Shown: positions 12,628 to 30,562, numbered from the stretch's first letter. The stretch is DNA of 64,000 nucleotides from Ficedula albicollis (GCF_000247815.1 NC_021681.1:15080201-15144200); one strand, 5' to 3'. Translations and numbers: made by a program. Notes: generated from the sequence alone by a model not told the origin.

Positions 12628-13490
12628 AATCACCAAATCCTAGAATAGCTTAGGTTGAAAAAACCATTAAGTCATCAAGTACAAACACTGCCCTGGCACT
12701 GCCAAGCTCATCACTAAAGAATATCCCTTAGTGCCACACATATATTTTTTAAGGACATCTTTTTAATATCTCCTAGAATGGTGACCCAAATACTTTCCTG
12801 TTTCAACCACTGGTCATCCTTATGCTCAAGACTTTTTTTTTTTAACATCCAATATAAACTTCCCCTGACAGAATTTGGGCCAATTTCTCTTGTGCCATCA
12901 CTTGGTACCTGGAAGAAGGGGCCAATGGCTGCAACCTCCTGCCAGGCAATTGCAGAGAGCAATAAGGTCCCCCTTGAGCCTCCTCTTCTCCAGGCTAAAC
13001 ACCCCCAGCTCCTCAAGGACTCGTGCTCCAGACCCTTCCCAGCTTCACTGCCCTTCTCTGGACTCACTCAGCACCTCAGCACCTCAGTGTAGTAGTGAGG
13101 GGCCCAGAACTGAGCAGAGGATTTGAGGTGTGGCCACACCAGTGCCCAGTAAGGGGGACAGCCACTGGCCACACTATTGCAGATCCAGGCCTTCTTGGCC
13201 ACCTCAAGGATTGGTGCTCCAGACCCTTCCCAGCTTCACTGCCCTTCTCTGGACTCACTCAGCACCTCAGTGTCTGTGTAGTAGTGAGGGGCCCAGAACT
13301 GAGCAGAGGATTTGAGGTGTGGCCACACCAGTGCCCAGTAAGGGGGACAGCCACTGGCCACACTATTGCAGATCCAGGCCTTCTTGGCCACCTGGGCACA
13401 CACTGGCTCATATTTATCAGGTCGCCAACCCACACCCTCCAGGTCCTTTTCCACTGGGCAGCTCTCCAGCCACTCTGTGCCAAGACTTTA
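12628..13490 (-). mobile_element. CR1 LINE fragment, 5'-truncated, reverse orientation
   Basis: The plus strand reads as the reverse complement of the CR1 3' half. The diagnostic order is present: a 3'-end-like CCTAGAATAGCTTAGGTTG, then GTGACCC, then CTCCTCTTCTCCAGGCTAAA, GTGCTCCAGACCCTTC, GTAGTGAGGGGCCCAGAACT, then CAGGTCCTTTTCC. The reverse transcriptase frame is broken and only the 3' end remains. CR1 is the dominant LINE of birds and other sauropsids. Part of it is duplicated in tandem (13011-13392). Confidence 0.9.
13011..13392. repeat. 191-bp tandem duplication inside the CR1 fragment
   Basis: Copy 1 spans 13011-13201 and copy 2 spans 13202-13392. Both contain GTGCTCCAGACCCTTCCCAG and end at the CTTCTTGGCCAC motif. 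Differences include a repeated CAGCACCT in copy 1 and a GTCT insertion in copy 2. An ordinary CR1 contains this block once, so the duplication happened after insertion or during assembly. Confidence 0.9.
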
Positions 13491-16400
13491 AGACGTACCT
13501 AAAAATGGCATTAAGAAGTAATGACACCCATGCTTCGAAAATTCACCCTTTTCAGCCATGTCCAGTTGGGTCCCCAGACACAGAGTACCCTGATCACAAG
13601 AACTGTCCAACACTCCCAAGTCCTACAGCCAACATTGCTGTTACAGCTGCTGCTTTCTATTGCAGGGGCTCAACACACAGAATATATTAACACTTCAAAG
13701 CAGAGAGCAGATAGATCATATGATATGTGTTAATGTCTGCAAGTCGTTACCTGCCAGGCTTAGAACACTCATCTCTGAAGAAATTTCTTGATTGCTCCAA
13801 TGTCCATCTATCTGTCCAGGACTCCCTACACCCAAAAGATGACCAGTGAGCTCAGCCATTGCACTATGGACCCACCAGTAACACCCAGTGGACAACTACA
13901 AAAGCTTCAAGGTAGGTATACATGTCAGGGATGGCCTGGCTGGTTTGACACCACAGTCAAACAATAGACATCAGGCAGCCAAACACTTCACTCACAACAT
14001 CTCAGATGTAACTGAGTCTGTGTATGGATGAAGATAATCTCAATCATCAGTGAGAACAAAAGCTGTTTGTGTAGTTCATCCTCTCCAGCATTTGACACAG
14101 CTTCAGTTGACTCAGCTAATACTAGATGTGCAAAAAGGAACAACCAACAATAAAGGCAGGGAGAAGTTTTCCTAGAAGTCAGTTTTAACCACTACCTCCC
14201 AACCATGAACCACAGCTAAACAAACAACACTTGACTTCAACAGCTGTGCTTCACCCTCACTTAGCCCAAAGGCAAAGTACCACGCACATCACTGGAGGGC
14301 AGGGCAGGAGCTGCCTTCTCCAGGAGAGGGCAAAATCCCTGGCCCATACAGGTCCCACGAGCACCACTGCAGCTGTAAGACACGCCTCCAGCTGTGCCCC
14401 ATGGATCACACAATACTCCTTTTCTGGACGGTTTTTTGGTTTCTTTCGCAGACAGAATGCCATGGCACCTTTAGCTTTAAGCCCAACACCACTCCTTTAA
14501 ATTGGTGTAAGGAGGGGGAAATTGAAAAACAGTGTCTCATCAAGTGCAACTCAAAACAGCCACCCACTCAGAAAATTGCTGGGGCATGGAGCTTGCATCT
14601 CAAGAGATTTGCACTTGTACCCCCCCTTACCCCACACCCACCTCCAATGGTGATCACTGCATTCTGTTGTTTTATCAGCTTAATTCAGCTATTATTTCAG
14701 CATTTTAGCCAATTTTACACCACACAAAACTTTCAGAAGGACACATTAAGTTTCCCAGATAGGCCAAACTTCCGTTCTCTGATGAATGCACAGCTAAACC
14801 CCTTGTTAGTTCAGCAGTTTCTCTGCAGAGAGATGGCTGGCCCACTTTGTGGTTCAGGATGGCTTTCAGGAGCCATGGCACCCAGGATTGCAGATATTTC
14901 ACCAGCATTTCTCAGCCCTCAGGCTGTGGTGAATAACCCAGACAGCAGCTCCAAAGAGGAAGCCAGGAGCAGAGATAATGCAAAGTGTCAGCTCTCACAG
15001 GGTTCTGCTCCAGCTTAATCCTGAAAGATAATGTAGCAAAATACAAGGGACACACAATGCAAAAAGGAAGATTTGAATGCCCCTCTGGTACAACTTCATG
15101 CCCTGACTCAGTTTGCTGACTGCTTACAAAAGGCTGACTGCTCAAAACCTCACACCTACACAGAAGCTGCCAAGTGCCAAAAAAAGGTTAAATTTCCTCT
15201 CTAAACCCCACAGTGTGGTTTTACACGACAGTGACCTGCAGCTGTACAGAGAAACAAGAACCTCCAAAAAAAACAAGCAGAATAAAGAGTCCCCAGAGAT
15301 GCCACTTTCTCTTCAGCCTTTGGATGAGTAGAGCCAGCCCTGAGACTGCTCCATGGCTTGTAGCTAAACCAGAGCTGAAGCTGATAGGACACACAGTGTC
15401 AGTGCACATTCAAACCAGCCAGGTTTTACTCCTCCAGATCACATACCAAGAGAAACAAAGCTCCAGCAGGATGGGCCTCTGGGCAACCTCCCAGCCTTGA
15501 TGGAAACCCTGCCAGCTGCTGCATTCTAAGCTGAAGGTATCTGAACTAATGCTGCAGTCAGCTCCAATTCTTGCACAGATTCCCATCAGCTTCCTTTTCC
15601 CTAGAAAGGTGACTGATAGGATGCAAGGAAAGACTCCTGTCTGCCACCTGTTCAGCTGCTGCCAGCACTGCAAAGCTGCTCTGCAAGAACAACTATCCTC
15701 CACCTAACCAAGCCATGTTGTTGGTCTGTTTCAAAACCCTTTTCCTTTGCTGCACCAGCTCCTCATGGGTACTCTCCCCCTTGCTTCCTGTGTTTAAGTC
15801 CTCCAGGTTTATTAGTCAGCTCTGGGGAACACAAAGTACCAAAGCTGGCCCCAGATCAGTCAAAATTCCACATCCATCTACAAGTCACAAATCAGTAAAG
15901 CTGCAGCACTAACAATACATGTCCCCCTTCCTGTCACAGCCTTGTGTTGGCACACTGCCATAAGTGCAACTACAGACTTAAAACACTGGCATACAAGGGT
16001 AAGAATAAGTCCCTGGCTTCTGAGGGCAAATGGACAGAGAGGCAGAACTTCCTGCATCATTCTGAAGCAAACTACTTTGTGGCATCTGAGCCCACAGCTC
16101 ACATGCATTGCAAAGCATCAGGAAGAAGGAGGCTGGCAGTCTTTTCTCCTCTCCAAGAGCCCTAAAAGAACTCCAGGTCAGTAATTTTTTTGCTTTGGGA
16201 ACTGTATCACCTTCAGGTGATATTGCATACTCACACCTTCTTAAAAAGGTAAAAAGTAGAAAAAAAAAAATAATAGGATCAAGTTAAGTTCAGCTGTTAC
16301 ACAGCCAGAGTTGATGCTGTGGGCAATGCCAGCTGCCCAAAATACCAGTTAACTGAGCACTGAGCTGGAGAAAAACCTGCTTTTCCCACCTTGCATCAGG

Positions 16401-19400
16401 GGTGTGTGGAATTCAGGCAGGGCTGTGGAGCCCTGGCCAAGGTCTCAGTCCTTCCAGCACTACAATTAAGGTCAGGAGAGCCCAGCCCCTTCCCAACACC
16501 AACTTCCTTCGGAAACCTGGCACCAACCAGATGGCCTGCAGGAGAGCACAGTCCTGTGAACAGCAGAGCTCTCTGCCTGCCATCAAAACAGCCAACACCC
16601 TGGTGGCTTGGAAAACTCCCAGGCCTTCTCCGTGCTATGCTCCATCACCTCACCTCAGCAGCACTGCCAAAGGCTGCAGGAGCTGCTGGGGAATTTAGGA
16701 CATAAATCCTTCCCATCCCACCAGCCAGCATCCCAATAATAAAACTAACACCAGAGCAGAGGGAGAGGCCATTTCTTTGCACCAGGATGCTGCAAGTAAT
16801 GCTTGTTGTATCCAGAACAGATAGATATAATAAGCTGCTTTTGCAGTGTAAAGTCACTGTGCTGTGCAGAGGTGGAGAAGCTTTCCACTCACACCAGGAG
16901 AGGCTGCCCTGAGCCAGACCAGCATTACCCAACCCATGTGCCAAGTCAGTGGCAACAGTCCCTCTGAGAGGAACAGCTCCAGCCAGAGCACACTGCAGCC
17001 TCTTGTCCTGTCTGGATGTAAAGAGTCAATGCTACACATGTTATATAACGCAGAAAGGAATTCAAACCCTTGCCTTCTCACTGCCAGGAAATATTCCTGT
17101 TTGTATAAACTTCCCTCTTCCTCCCTTTTGCTCCATTACTTATCATGTCACTCCTATCAGTGTCCTCATGGAATATCTGTGTCTCAGTGTCTTCAAATAT
17201 TTCCTCACTTATGTCCTTTTCCCCTTTGTCATCACTTATTGAGCACCATATACTGAGCCCATGTAACATTTCCCCTTAGAGCTGGCTCCTCTAGCCACCA
17301 AGTTCTGGTTCAGCAAAAGGGCTCAGGAGAGGATGAACAAAAATGCACACAGGAACTCAGTTTTACTGCACATGGCTTGTTATACCTCTTCTGAAAGCAG
17401 AAGTGAAGAAAAGTGACTCACTTGCAAACCCACTTTGACTTTCTGTCCTGAAGAGCACCTAATGCAGGGCAGAGGTACCAAGAGCACACAAACCAAACCT
17501 CTACCAACCCAGGCCAAAGACAAAAAGAAAAACAAAAAGAAAACAAAAAGATCTCACTATTTTAGTTCAGCTGACAGAGCATTGTGGCGGTGACATCGTG
17601 GGTTGGTGTGCAATTAAAATAATCATCAGTTGAGCTTAGGGAGCCTGACACAAAAAAACTGGGCAGGTGCAGATGGGCTATGCTAGGCTCTGAGCAGGCT
17701 TTCATCTACACCTTTTTTCCTCAGGAAGAGTAACACTTCTGGCAAGCTTAATTCACAGGGTGCCTGGGGTTATAGGGTAAATTTTACGAGCACTAAGGCC
17801 TAACTGATCCCCTTTGCTCAAGGTAAGGTTCACAACAGCACTGCCTTGTACCCCTTACACAGCCAGCCTGATGCTGCACTCCTGTTCTCTTCCCAGCCCT
17901 GCTCAAAGTCTCTCCCAGCAGCCTTACAGTGTCAAGGCCACACAACGCTCACTCAGTGAGCTGTGAGGTACCTTTTCAAGTACTGAGAAAGAAAACAGCA
18001 GGAAGGCTCCAATTTCTACTTCTTAAAAAGGAAGTATAAATGAAATGTCAAGAGACCTCCACAAAGTCCTATACATGTTCTGTGGAAAAGCCAGTGCTGT
18101 AAGGCAAACAGAGAGCATGACAACACATGTCAGCCTCCAGAGAGACAGCAGGGGACATTTCCCAGAGGAAATGTCCAGCAAACACACCCTTTGCTCCCTG
18201 CCATGCAGCCAACCAGCAGCAGAACAGCAGCTGTTATCACCTTCTGGGAGAACAGCTGAAGGTCAAGCCAGCAGCGAGTGTCACACCAGAAAATGGACCT
18301 AAAGCTTCTCAAGTTATAAGGCAGTTTCACCAACAGACCAACCTCCTTCCTCAGTCCTTCAGCCTTCAAACCAGCACTACACAGGAGCAGCAGTGAAGGA
18401 GCAGGAAGCCAACCAGCTGGGGACACTCTGGAAAGTGGAGAAGGAAGCAGGCAGGGAACTTGTCGCTCTGTCCTATAAATCAGCACATTCATGTGAACTG
18501 GATGACTCTGAGCAAGAAAAAGAAAGCTTATTCCAGCAAAACAGAAGTTTCACACAGCCCCAAGGAATATCCCATTGTTTTTCCAAATGGAGTTTTTCTT
18601 GCACCAGAGAGAGCAGAACTGGCCTCTTCTGCTCCTTGCAGCAGCCATCTCCAACTCCTGCCTGGCATCCTCTGACGTTTCCCAAGGCCACAGGAAATGA
18701 AAGATTAAACAGAGGCCCATGGTGACCATAAACACACCACTCAGCTGGGAGCATTACTCAGAGACCAGCAATGGGTGATGAACGATGTCACAATGTATTG
18801 TAAATGGGAGAAAACCCCCCGCCTGCTATCCCTGTATCCCCAGGAATCAGTGCAAAAATAGGCTGTGTCCCCTCTTATCCCATTCCAAAAATCTGTCAGG
18901 AGCCAAGGAAACATCTCTGCAAAAAGCATCAACAGGAGTCTTGGAGTGTCTTTCTGCCAAAGACTGCTTTTCCAGCAATATTTTTGCCTTGGTACAACCT
19001 CCACAGCAGCTCACAGAGGACAAGTGTTAAGGATTTAGGGATGGGAGGAGGCAGACCTGCCTGCTCAGCTGCCTTTCAGAGCCAAGAGCATCAAATATGC
19101 TATTCCTGCCCATCTCTGCCAAGCACTGCATACCCAGAACCACTGAATGCATAATAAAACTTTCACCCAGCTTTAACAAGAAGTGAAATGAGTGCCACAG
19201 CCTCAGCTACTGAATTCATGCATGCTGGAAAAACAGATCTCCTATTACCAAGAAGAGCTGGATGTGAACCAGTGACCTGTGTCTATGTCCCATCACTCTG
19301 CACCTCCCCACTGCCCTCAAGCCATCCATCTTGCCTGAATTTCTCAGAGCCCTTAAAGAAGGAAGTCATAAAGCAGAAAATCATGATGCTGCAAGGAAAA

Positions 19401-22009
19401 ATCCCAGCTGGAGCCAAAGGGCATGGGGCAGGTGGTTTCACAATGACCTGGCTGACCCTCAGCTGCTCTCAAAATTGTTGTCCTGATTATACTAATCCAG
19501 TTAAAGGCCAATGCTTCCTTCAGATCCATACAGCTGACAGCTCATCCCTCAAAACCATTCCCCTGAAAAACCCCTAAGCAGAATCTTCCCCCATCAGACA
19601 CCATGCCAACCATCCACACTTCCTCAATCCTCTTCCATCTCTGACACACATCAAAGTTCTCTTGTCCACTGTCATGTTGCTGAGCACAGGCAGGCACCAA
19701 AGGCCTCATTATATGCCAGTAATCTCAGTCTGTTCCATGGGAGCCTGACACATTGCACCTCAGAGCTCATCCCCCTCCCCAGTCGCTTGGAGGGTCAGTA
19801 GCCAGGAGGTTTTTATTGCAGGAGTCTAGCACAGGTCATGTTAAGCTGCAGAGGTCAGCAGAAAGGTCTGTAGCTAGGAGGAAGAGGAAGACTGATGCTA
19901 ACAGCAAACTTTTATTCAAATTATGCTAAGGCAAAAGAGAGCCAGCCAGACTGCCTTGCCCAAGAGAACTCCTTGCCAAGACAGAAAATATTCAACCCCT
20001 TCCTGTTTCCCCAAGGTCGCAGTCAGAGCTGTATCGTTTATTAGCCCATTTGGGATACCAGCCTCTTGGGCAGCAGATTGCAACCAGCAGCATTTGAATG
20101 TACAGCTCAGGAGCTCCCCAAAGTCAAATTAGGTGCTTAACAAGGAGTAGAAAGCACAGTGTGAGCATTGTTGTATCTCTCCAAGCACAGGTGCCACAAC
20201 TAGCCTTTGCCAAGGCTGGAGCACCAGACAGCAGTGGCAGGGTCAGTTCTAATCATCAGCCCGGACATACTGCTCTTGCATTTCTTTACAGCCCTACTAA
20301 AAATAAAATTCAATAAAAACACTTTACCCACTGCAAATTTCCACAGTTCTCCAGCACTGCTGGTGCAGAGCTTAGGGTCCCCTTCCCCACCCCACCTCTC
20401 CCTTTACTCTCTCACAGAGGATTCAAACTGGCAGAAAGATGAGGAGCCCCTGGGAGAATGCCCACACCTGGGTTTTTTTCTGCTGCTGCCAACAAATGAT
20501 GGTTCTTGGAGACTGCAATGGATGAGGGACTGAGCCTCAGCCTGAGCACACAGGTATTCTCTTCACAAAGATGTTGCCTCAGACCTTTGGAAAGGCAACA
20601 GCAGAAGGACCACAGGTACATCCTCCAGAGAGGCTATGGTTTGCACAGCCCCAAAACACCCCCCGTGCAGCTCAGGCTGCCTGCATGCAGCCAGAAACAC
20701 CTCTCAAGCCCAAGGGCTCACTCACAGCAGCACCCAAAAGAGGGTAGAGCCTTTCCAAACATAGCTCCTAGTAATGTATCAGGTCACAAGAGACGAGAGA
20801 CAGTTAGAGATCGAGCAGAGCCCTAGACAGTTTTATTTGCTTTATAAGTAGCTAATCAAAATAATGTTTCTAGGATGTTTTTATTACCAAAAGGCTCACA
20901 AATGAGACCTCTAGTAAAAAAGATCTACACACACAAAACTGAGCAATCTCCTGAGGCAGGTCAAAAGAGCAAACAGCAAAGGCTGCTTTGTGAAAAGCAA
21001 ATATATCAGACACTTGGGAGACGAACAGAAATGCAGGCAGAGAAGCACAGGCCACAGACTGCAACTAACACCAAAACCTTCAACAAATAACTTACAAGAG
21101 GTTTGCTGACCACTGAGGTCAGATCCACTCTCCTACTCATGGAAAAATGGGTCTGTAACACCAGGCTGCAGCAGCAAGGTGTAGTTTATACTAGGAAAAG
21201 TGTGTTTTGAGGGTGTATTTTAACATCAGTAAACCCCTGCCCACAAAATAAACTGGACCAGCTGACGTGGTTTTCACCAGCAAAATGCCATCCACAACAG
21301 GCCTTCAGCTGACATAAATGCTTTTAGAGATAAACGAGGAAAGTAAACACAAGAAGCAAGACTTCCTGCAGCACCTAGCTACAGTTACCAGATTTTCACT
21401 GCCATCGATGCACTGAAATGATCCCACTTTCAGAAGACTTTTGAAATCACTCCAGAAGAGGAGGATAACACTGTCACTCAGCAGTCCTGGCAACCTGCAG
21501 ACAGGGAGAACCTGGACACACCACCTCCTCTCCCGAAGCACAGCTGGTGAGGAACAAAGTTCTCAAAACAAAACACTGCTTTTCATTGTTAATGAATGAC
21601 TAAGCCGACCTTTACCCCTGACAAAGAAAGGGAATGCTTTTTCCAGAAGGATCAACTGTGATTTCTCTATCAGCAACACCTCGGTATGACAGGCAATGCA
21701 TTTCTTTCCTCGGCTGGCATTGACACAGAGCACGAAAAGACCTAACCCAAAGCATAGCTCAGTCTCAACACTTTCCAAAACAAGTGATGCCATTAAACTA
21801 AAAGCGTGACACATGCTTGAGGCTTTGCAGAACATGGCTCAAACCTCATCTACTTTGCACGTTGCTCTGGGACACTACTCTAATCCCATTGCTATCAAGT
21901 AACAACAGATCGTAGTAACAGGACACTCTTGAAGCTTAATCCACACTATACCATAGGTGCAAATTTCCCACGGACTGGCTGAATTACAGTGTAAGGCTGC
22001 AAATGTACT

Positions 22010-22260
22010 TTCATTCAGCATGTAAACGACCTTAGCTCAGCCCAGTTAGTTCAATTCAAAAAATTAATAATGGCAAATCAGATTAAATTGTGAATATGAG
22101 GCATCTATATAGGGATTTAATTCACTTTAATCAACCCACTGGAAAGGTTAATTGGATTCATTTTCTTGAGTAATCAACCATGTGTGGACAGACTCTAAGG
22201 ATGAGATCTTGACCACACTAAAATGGCCAATAACAGTTTTGCTAATGACTTAATAGACGA
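22010..22260. promoter_or_regulatory. AT-rich, homeodomain-site-rich block near the CCDC50 island (candidate conserved element)
   Basis: The block is free of simple repeats and dense in TAAT/ATTA cores, for example AATTAATAATGG, GGGATTTAATTCAC and GGTTAATTGGATT. It lies about 0.7-0.9 kb from the island. This composition is typical of conserved non-coding elements, but conservation was not tested. Confidence 0.25.
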
Positions 22261-22436
22261 ACATTAACCCCTAAAACGTCAGCTTTAGCTTTTGTTCCAG
22301 TAACACTAAGTGAAGCATTAAATATGACAGGAGGTCAAAGGGAACCTCCAGCTGCCTGCACAGAAACATGTTTTCTATTCTTAGCTGGCTAAAACATCAA
22401 ATTCACAGCTGCTATTTTGTAAGAATTGAAATTTGG

Positions 22437-22458
22437 AAAAAAAAAAAAAAAAAAAAAA
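22437..22458. repeat. Poly(A) tract, 22 bases
   Basis: This is a pure A homopolymer on the plus strand, about 500 bases from the start of the long G run. No retroposon body is recognisable beside it. Confidence 0.9.
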
Positions 22459-22944
22459 GACCAGTGGCAAGATAAGCAAGTTGAAGGAAGTTTAGTTTCT
22501 TTCAGGCAGGAAGCCATTGCTCTCTATTACTAGAGAGTAAATCTAAACTAACTTGATTACACCAAAGCTTCTACCGGTTTATATCACAAATCACTGTCAG
22601 AAAGAACAAACTATCTCCTGCACAGCTTTCTAAACCCAAAGCAGCTCCAGGGCACGTTTAATTGAGCTCAAAGGCACACGTGTGAGGCAGACGCAGTGCT
22701 AACAGGGAAGCCCAGGGCAGCCCGGCCCAACAGAGGGTGAATCCGTGCTCTGAGCACAGCCCAAGCAGCGGGACCCCTGCAAGCGAGGGGGGCGGCAGCG
22801 GCTGCTTGCTGCTCCCAAGCTCAGTGCTCATAAAAACCGGCAGGCTAAGTGCTTATAACCGGGGCCTCCACATCACCACAGCTGTGGATATTCACAGCTC
22901 TTCTCCCCTTTTTCCAGCGGCCCGAGCGGAGCCTCCGAAGCCGG

Positions 22945-26570
<3,626 letters not shown>

Positions 26571-26746
26571 CGGCCTGCTTCCCCCTCCCCTCCCCTTCCC
26601 GCCGGGGCTCGGGCAGCGCAGCGGGACGGGCGGCTTCCGAGGGCAGTTATTTATACATTTGGCTGGTTTTAATTTTTTTTAATTAATTTTTTTTAATTGT
26701 TGTTTGGCGGGGGGTGGGGGCGTTGTTTGAGGCCACGGGCGGAGAT

Positions 26747-26933
<187 letters not shown>

Positions 26934-29574
26934 CTCGTCCCCAAACACCCAGCCCCGTGCTCCGCTCCGCCGCTTGCTGCCAGCCCCCGGCCCAGACGCG
27001 GGGATTCGCAGCTGCTGCCCGCCTCGGCTTGCCGGCGGCAGAGAAACAGAGCGCGGTGATGCTTCGTGGGCAAAGGGGAGAAGATAAGAGGAAGAGGATT
27101 TGGGGTTTAGGGATGTCTGAGCTTCTCTGGGCTGTGCTCAGAAAAACCAGCCGCTCGTGTCAGCTGTTATGTTTGATCATAAATGCGTGCTGCTGAGGAC
27201 TGTGCAAGCAGAAGAAGAATTTAATATTGCCGCACTGGAAATGAGTTGCTCCCAGCGTCTATTCCAATGGCCCATGGCCTCCGTGCCACTGAGCAGGGGG
27301 ATGCAGAGGCTGAGCCCATTTCCTGCTCCCCCTCTCCTACAGGCTCTGGGAAACTCTGTGCTGTGGGTGACTGGGGTGGGAGCTGTGAGGGAGACAGATT
27401 AGGATGTCAGAAAAAACATCAAAGAGAATAATATTTCAATTTTATGAAGCAAAAACATTAAAGAAAATGACCAAAAGAATTTATTTCCCAAAGGTTAGCC
27501 TTGTGCTGCTCCTGTATTTTCTAGTCTTGTTTCCTGAAATTCAGGAACTGTCTGTTCTGAATTCTACCCCTTTCAGACTGTGCTTCACCAACCCTAATGT
27601 GAGTATCCATAGATTGTCTTCAATCTGACTGCCTTCACCTTCCCTTCAATTTCTTAGCCCTGCACAGAAAAAGCCACAGAATTGTGTGTATTTGTGATCC
27701 CTTCTCACACTGCACACACCTAGTGCGCCTCTCCTGTGTGCTGGCACACTCTGAGAGCTGATGGGCCTCCTCCCTAGAGGGATGTAGTACCACTTAGAGA
27801 GTGAGCAGCGCACAGCTGAGCCCCGCTCCACAGGTTCTCCATCTGATCACACAGATGGGCGTTAGTCACAGGGTCTCTCCCCTCCAAGGGGCAGCGCACA
27901 CAGATTATCTCCTGTCACAGTCCCAGCTCAGCCCAGCTCCTCCTTCTAATTCCTCTGCCATCCACACAAGCAGTGCAATTGGACTTCTTGCAAATAATCC
28001 CCGTGGTTTCAGCCAGCTCTGAGCTAATGACAGGTCTAAAATCCATTTCTTGCTTCTCCTAAATTACTAAATTCAGTATATTCCTCTGGACATCCTTCAC
28101 CTTTTTCATAATCAAGCTTTTTGATCACTTAGTAGGATTTTTTGTTGTCACAAAAGTGAGGACAAAAGAAGAGGCCAGCCAGCCAGGACTGTACAGGAGA
28201 AGTGGCAATGAATGTACTGATGTGACAGGTCACAGCTTTCCAAGCCCAGAGTACGGTTGTGTCCTGTCCTTCTCTCATTATCAAGCATTCAAGTCAGGGC
28301 AGCAAAAGCTGAAATCCTGAAGCATTCACATTTACACAGCAGCTTTAATGCAACAGAGTCACTTTTTGACCCTACATTTATGAACAGACCTTTAAAGCTG
28401 TCCATCCCAATGGTCATGCACTTTACTCCACACACGCAGTTCTTTGCTCTAGTCTTCAGTAATGAGTTTATATCATACAAAGTTTTTCTGTCTAGAGTCA
28501 AAACTGGCAACATTAATCTGCACTGCATTCAAGAGGTTCCATGTTGGGCTGATGTGGCTTTGGTTGCTGGTATGAGTGACCTGGAGTCTTCCTGGATGTG
28601 TTTAACTTCACTAAAGTGAGATCTGGTACCCAGCGCTCAAAGTCACCGAAGAGCAGTTCCTGATTTCAGGTTTCTAATACACAAATTATGGGCTCCTTAT
28701 GCCTTCCTGTAGCTATATTTATTTATCTTCAAGATCTGCTGAAGCTCAATGATAGCCAGTGGATGGTGAGCTCTGCTAGGACCTAAGGAAAGTACAAGAA
28801 CACAAAGTAAGTGACACTTTGTTCTTGCTGCTGGAAATGCAGAGAACATCTGTTGGCAGAGCACAGAAATGCTAGAGCAGGCTCCTGGGAAGGGTAATGT
28901 AGGCAAAACCCTGTCAACACTGCCAACCTGTTCCCTAAGGCAGTGCATTACACACCAAAGTATTTTCTTTGTCTTCTTGACATTATATTTCTCTTTCATT
29001 TTAGCTTGATTTTTGAGATATTACTTAGATTAAGTCTCTGGAATTGGAAGATGGCATGAATCACTTAATTATGGAAGATCCAAAAATGACCACAGTAGGA
29101 CTGAGGATGAGAAGGAATTAAACAGGAACCAGGGAATGAGTTACTGATATAAAGCTAGCACTGCAGCAGCATCACATCTTAGGCTCCCCCAAAGGGCTCC
29201 TCAGTGTGGCTGTTCACAAATCACCCTCCCAACTCTCACTTGTGTCTGCAAGCTGCAGCTTCTAGGCAAAAAGCATGAAAAGTGTTTGTTCTGAGAGACT
29301 TCAGCTTTTCCTGTGCTAACTGTACAGCACCCAGCTTGACAAGTAGTGCATGTTGCAGTGGGCAGGTGAATCCCAATAAAGCTGGGAAAAGTAACCGCTC
29401 CCTTTTGTTGAAGATAACAAGACAATGACACTTCAATCTTTTATAAAAGCAGGTACTTATTCTCACAGGACCTTCTGTTGGAAGAAAAGTCCATATTGTT
29501 TCCCATGAAAGAAACAGAATTTGATCTGAATTTAACTCTTTTCTTATGCAGTAATTTCGTTCAGAAGAGATTTT

Positions 29575-29701
29575 GCAGGGCACTAGTCCAACCCCCTGCT
29601 CAGAGCAGGACTGGCTTCAAAATCTAGTGAGGTTGCTCAGTGCCTTCCCCAGGTGAGGCTTGAAAATCTCCAAGGCTAAAGATCACACCACCTCTCACTG
29701 T
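29575..29701 (-). mobile_element. Old CR1 LINE 3' fragment
   Basis: The plus strand carries the reverse complement of a CR1 segment: AGTCCAACCCCCTGCTCAGA, then GGTTGCTCAGTGCCTTCCCC, then TTGAAAATCTCCAAGG and a CCACCTCTC end. It is diverged and short. The match is to remembered CR1 consensus features, not to a database search. Confidence 0.6.
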
Positions 29702-30562
29702 GATTTTTCTCCTTGTGTCTTGGTGGACTTCTCCTGGCTGCAGGAGAATCTGGATCCTTGTCCTTGCACTGTGTGCCCAGTTTTGCTCTGCTTTCCAGCT
29801 GCCCCGCTCCATGGCAGACCCCATATACCAGGCACATCTGTGAGGGGTGTGCTCCAGCAGACAGCTGGGGCAGGGGCTCAGACATGGCACTGCAGCTGGA
29901 CTGTGCCACCACACGAGTATTAAACACCAGGAGCTCCAGCAGTGGCACTTTGCCTACCTGCATCCAGGCATCTGATCTGCCCCTAAACACTGGAGTAAAC
30001 CCAGACTCTTGTACTGGTACACCACACAACACTTTCCCAGCTTTCACAGCACTGAAAACACTCCTGAGAGGATGCTTAAAGGAGAGGCTGGGATGCTTAA
30101 AAACAGGAAAAAAGCAACACAACCTGGATTGGCCCTCAGAAAAGCCACTTTGAGCTTTGATGAGCAGGAGCTGCCAGACAGAGCATTGCGACTCGGAGCT
30201 AAGATTGCTTTAAGATCTTTCTCCGTGCAGGAAGAGACTGTTTTGTACTTGTTTCTTAAATAAACTGGGCACCTCTCCAAGTCTCCTGCTGTCATTTGAG
30301 GTCAACAGGATAACAACAACTGTGAAATAAATTAAGTCTCATCAAGATGTTCGCTTTTGACAGAACAGCCTTTGTTAAAGTCTCCTTAACAACGGCGAAG
30401 CTCACTTCCAACTGATGAGGCTGCTGTCCGAATAGACACAGAGGATAATAATCCTACAGGCAGGAGCTTGTGCATCCATTGATGGTTAATGCAAAGGGAT
30501 GGGGAAAAATGGTTCTAAGTCTCTCATGCAGGTGCTGCACAAGCCCGTGTCCAAAATTAGTA

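Larger units (their letters stand above)
4867..22436 (-). other. CCDC50: CCDC50 intron 1 (most of it)
   Basis: About 18 kb separate exon 2 from the presumed promoter island. No conserved coding segment was seen on either strand. Contents include tandem duplications at 7198-7599, 8432-8559 and 10012-11049, a CR1 fragment at 12628-13490 with its own internal duplication, and A-rich tracts near 7115-7180. The stretch from about 13.5 to 22 kb holds nothing I can support beyond unique intronic DNA. The longest frames there, such as 14401-15018, look random. Confidence 0.65.

Noticed and set aside
13023..13690. Overlapping open frames on both strands
   Set aside because: They are shadows of the CR1 fragment and its duplication, in the reverse orientation of its reverse transcriptase and broken.
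14401..15018. 205-codon plus-strand frame in CCDC50 intron 1
   Set aside because: There is no resemblance to a known family, no splice support, and the sequence is intronic to a gene on the other strand.
17560..17620. tRNA-like phrase (TTCAGCTGACAGAGCATTG ... GGGTTGG)
   Set aside because: The D-arm-like piece is not followed by an anticodon arm and T arm with GTTCGA, so no cloverleaf can be drawn.
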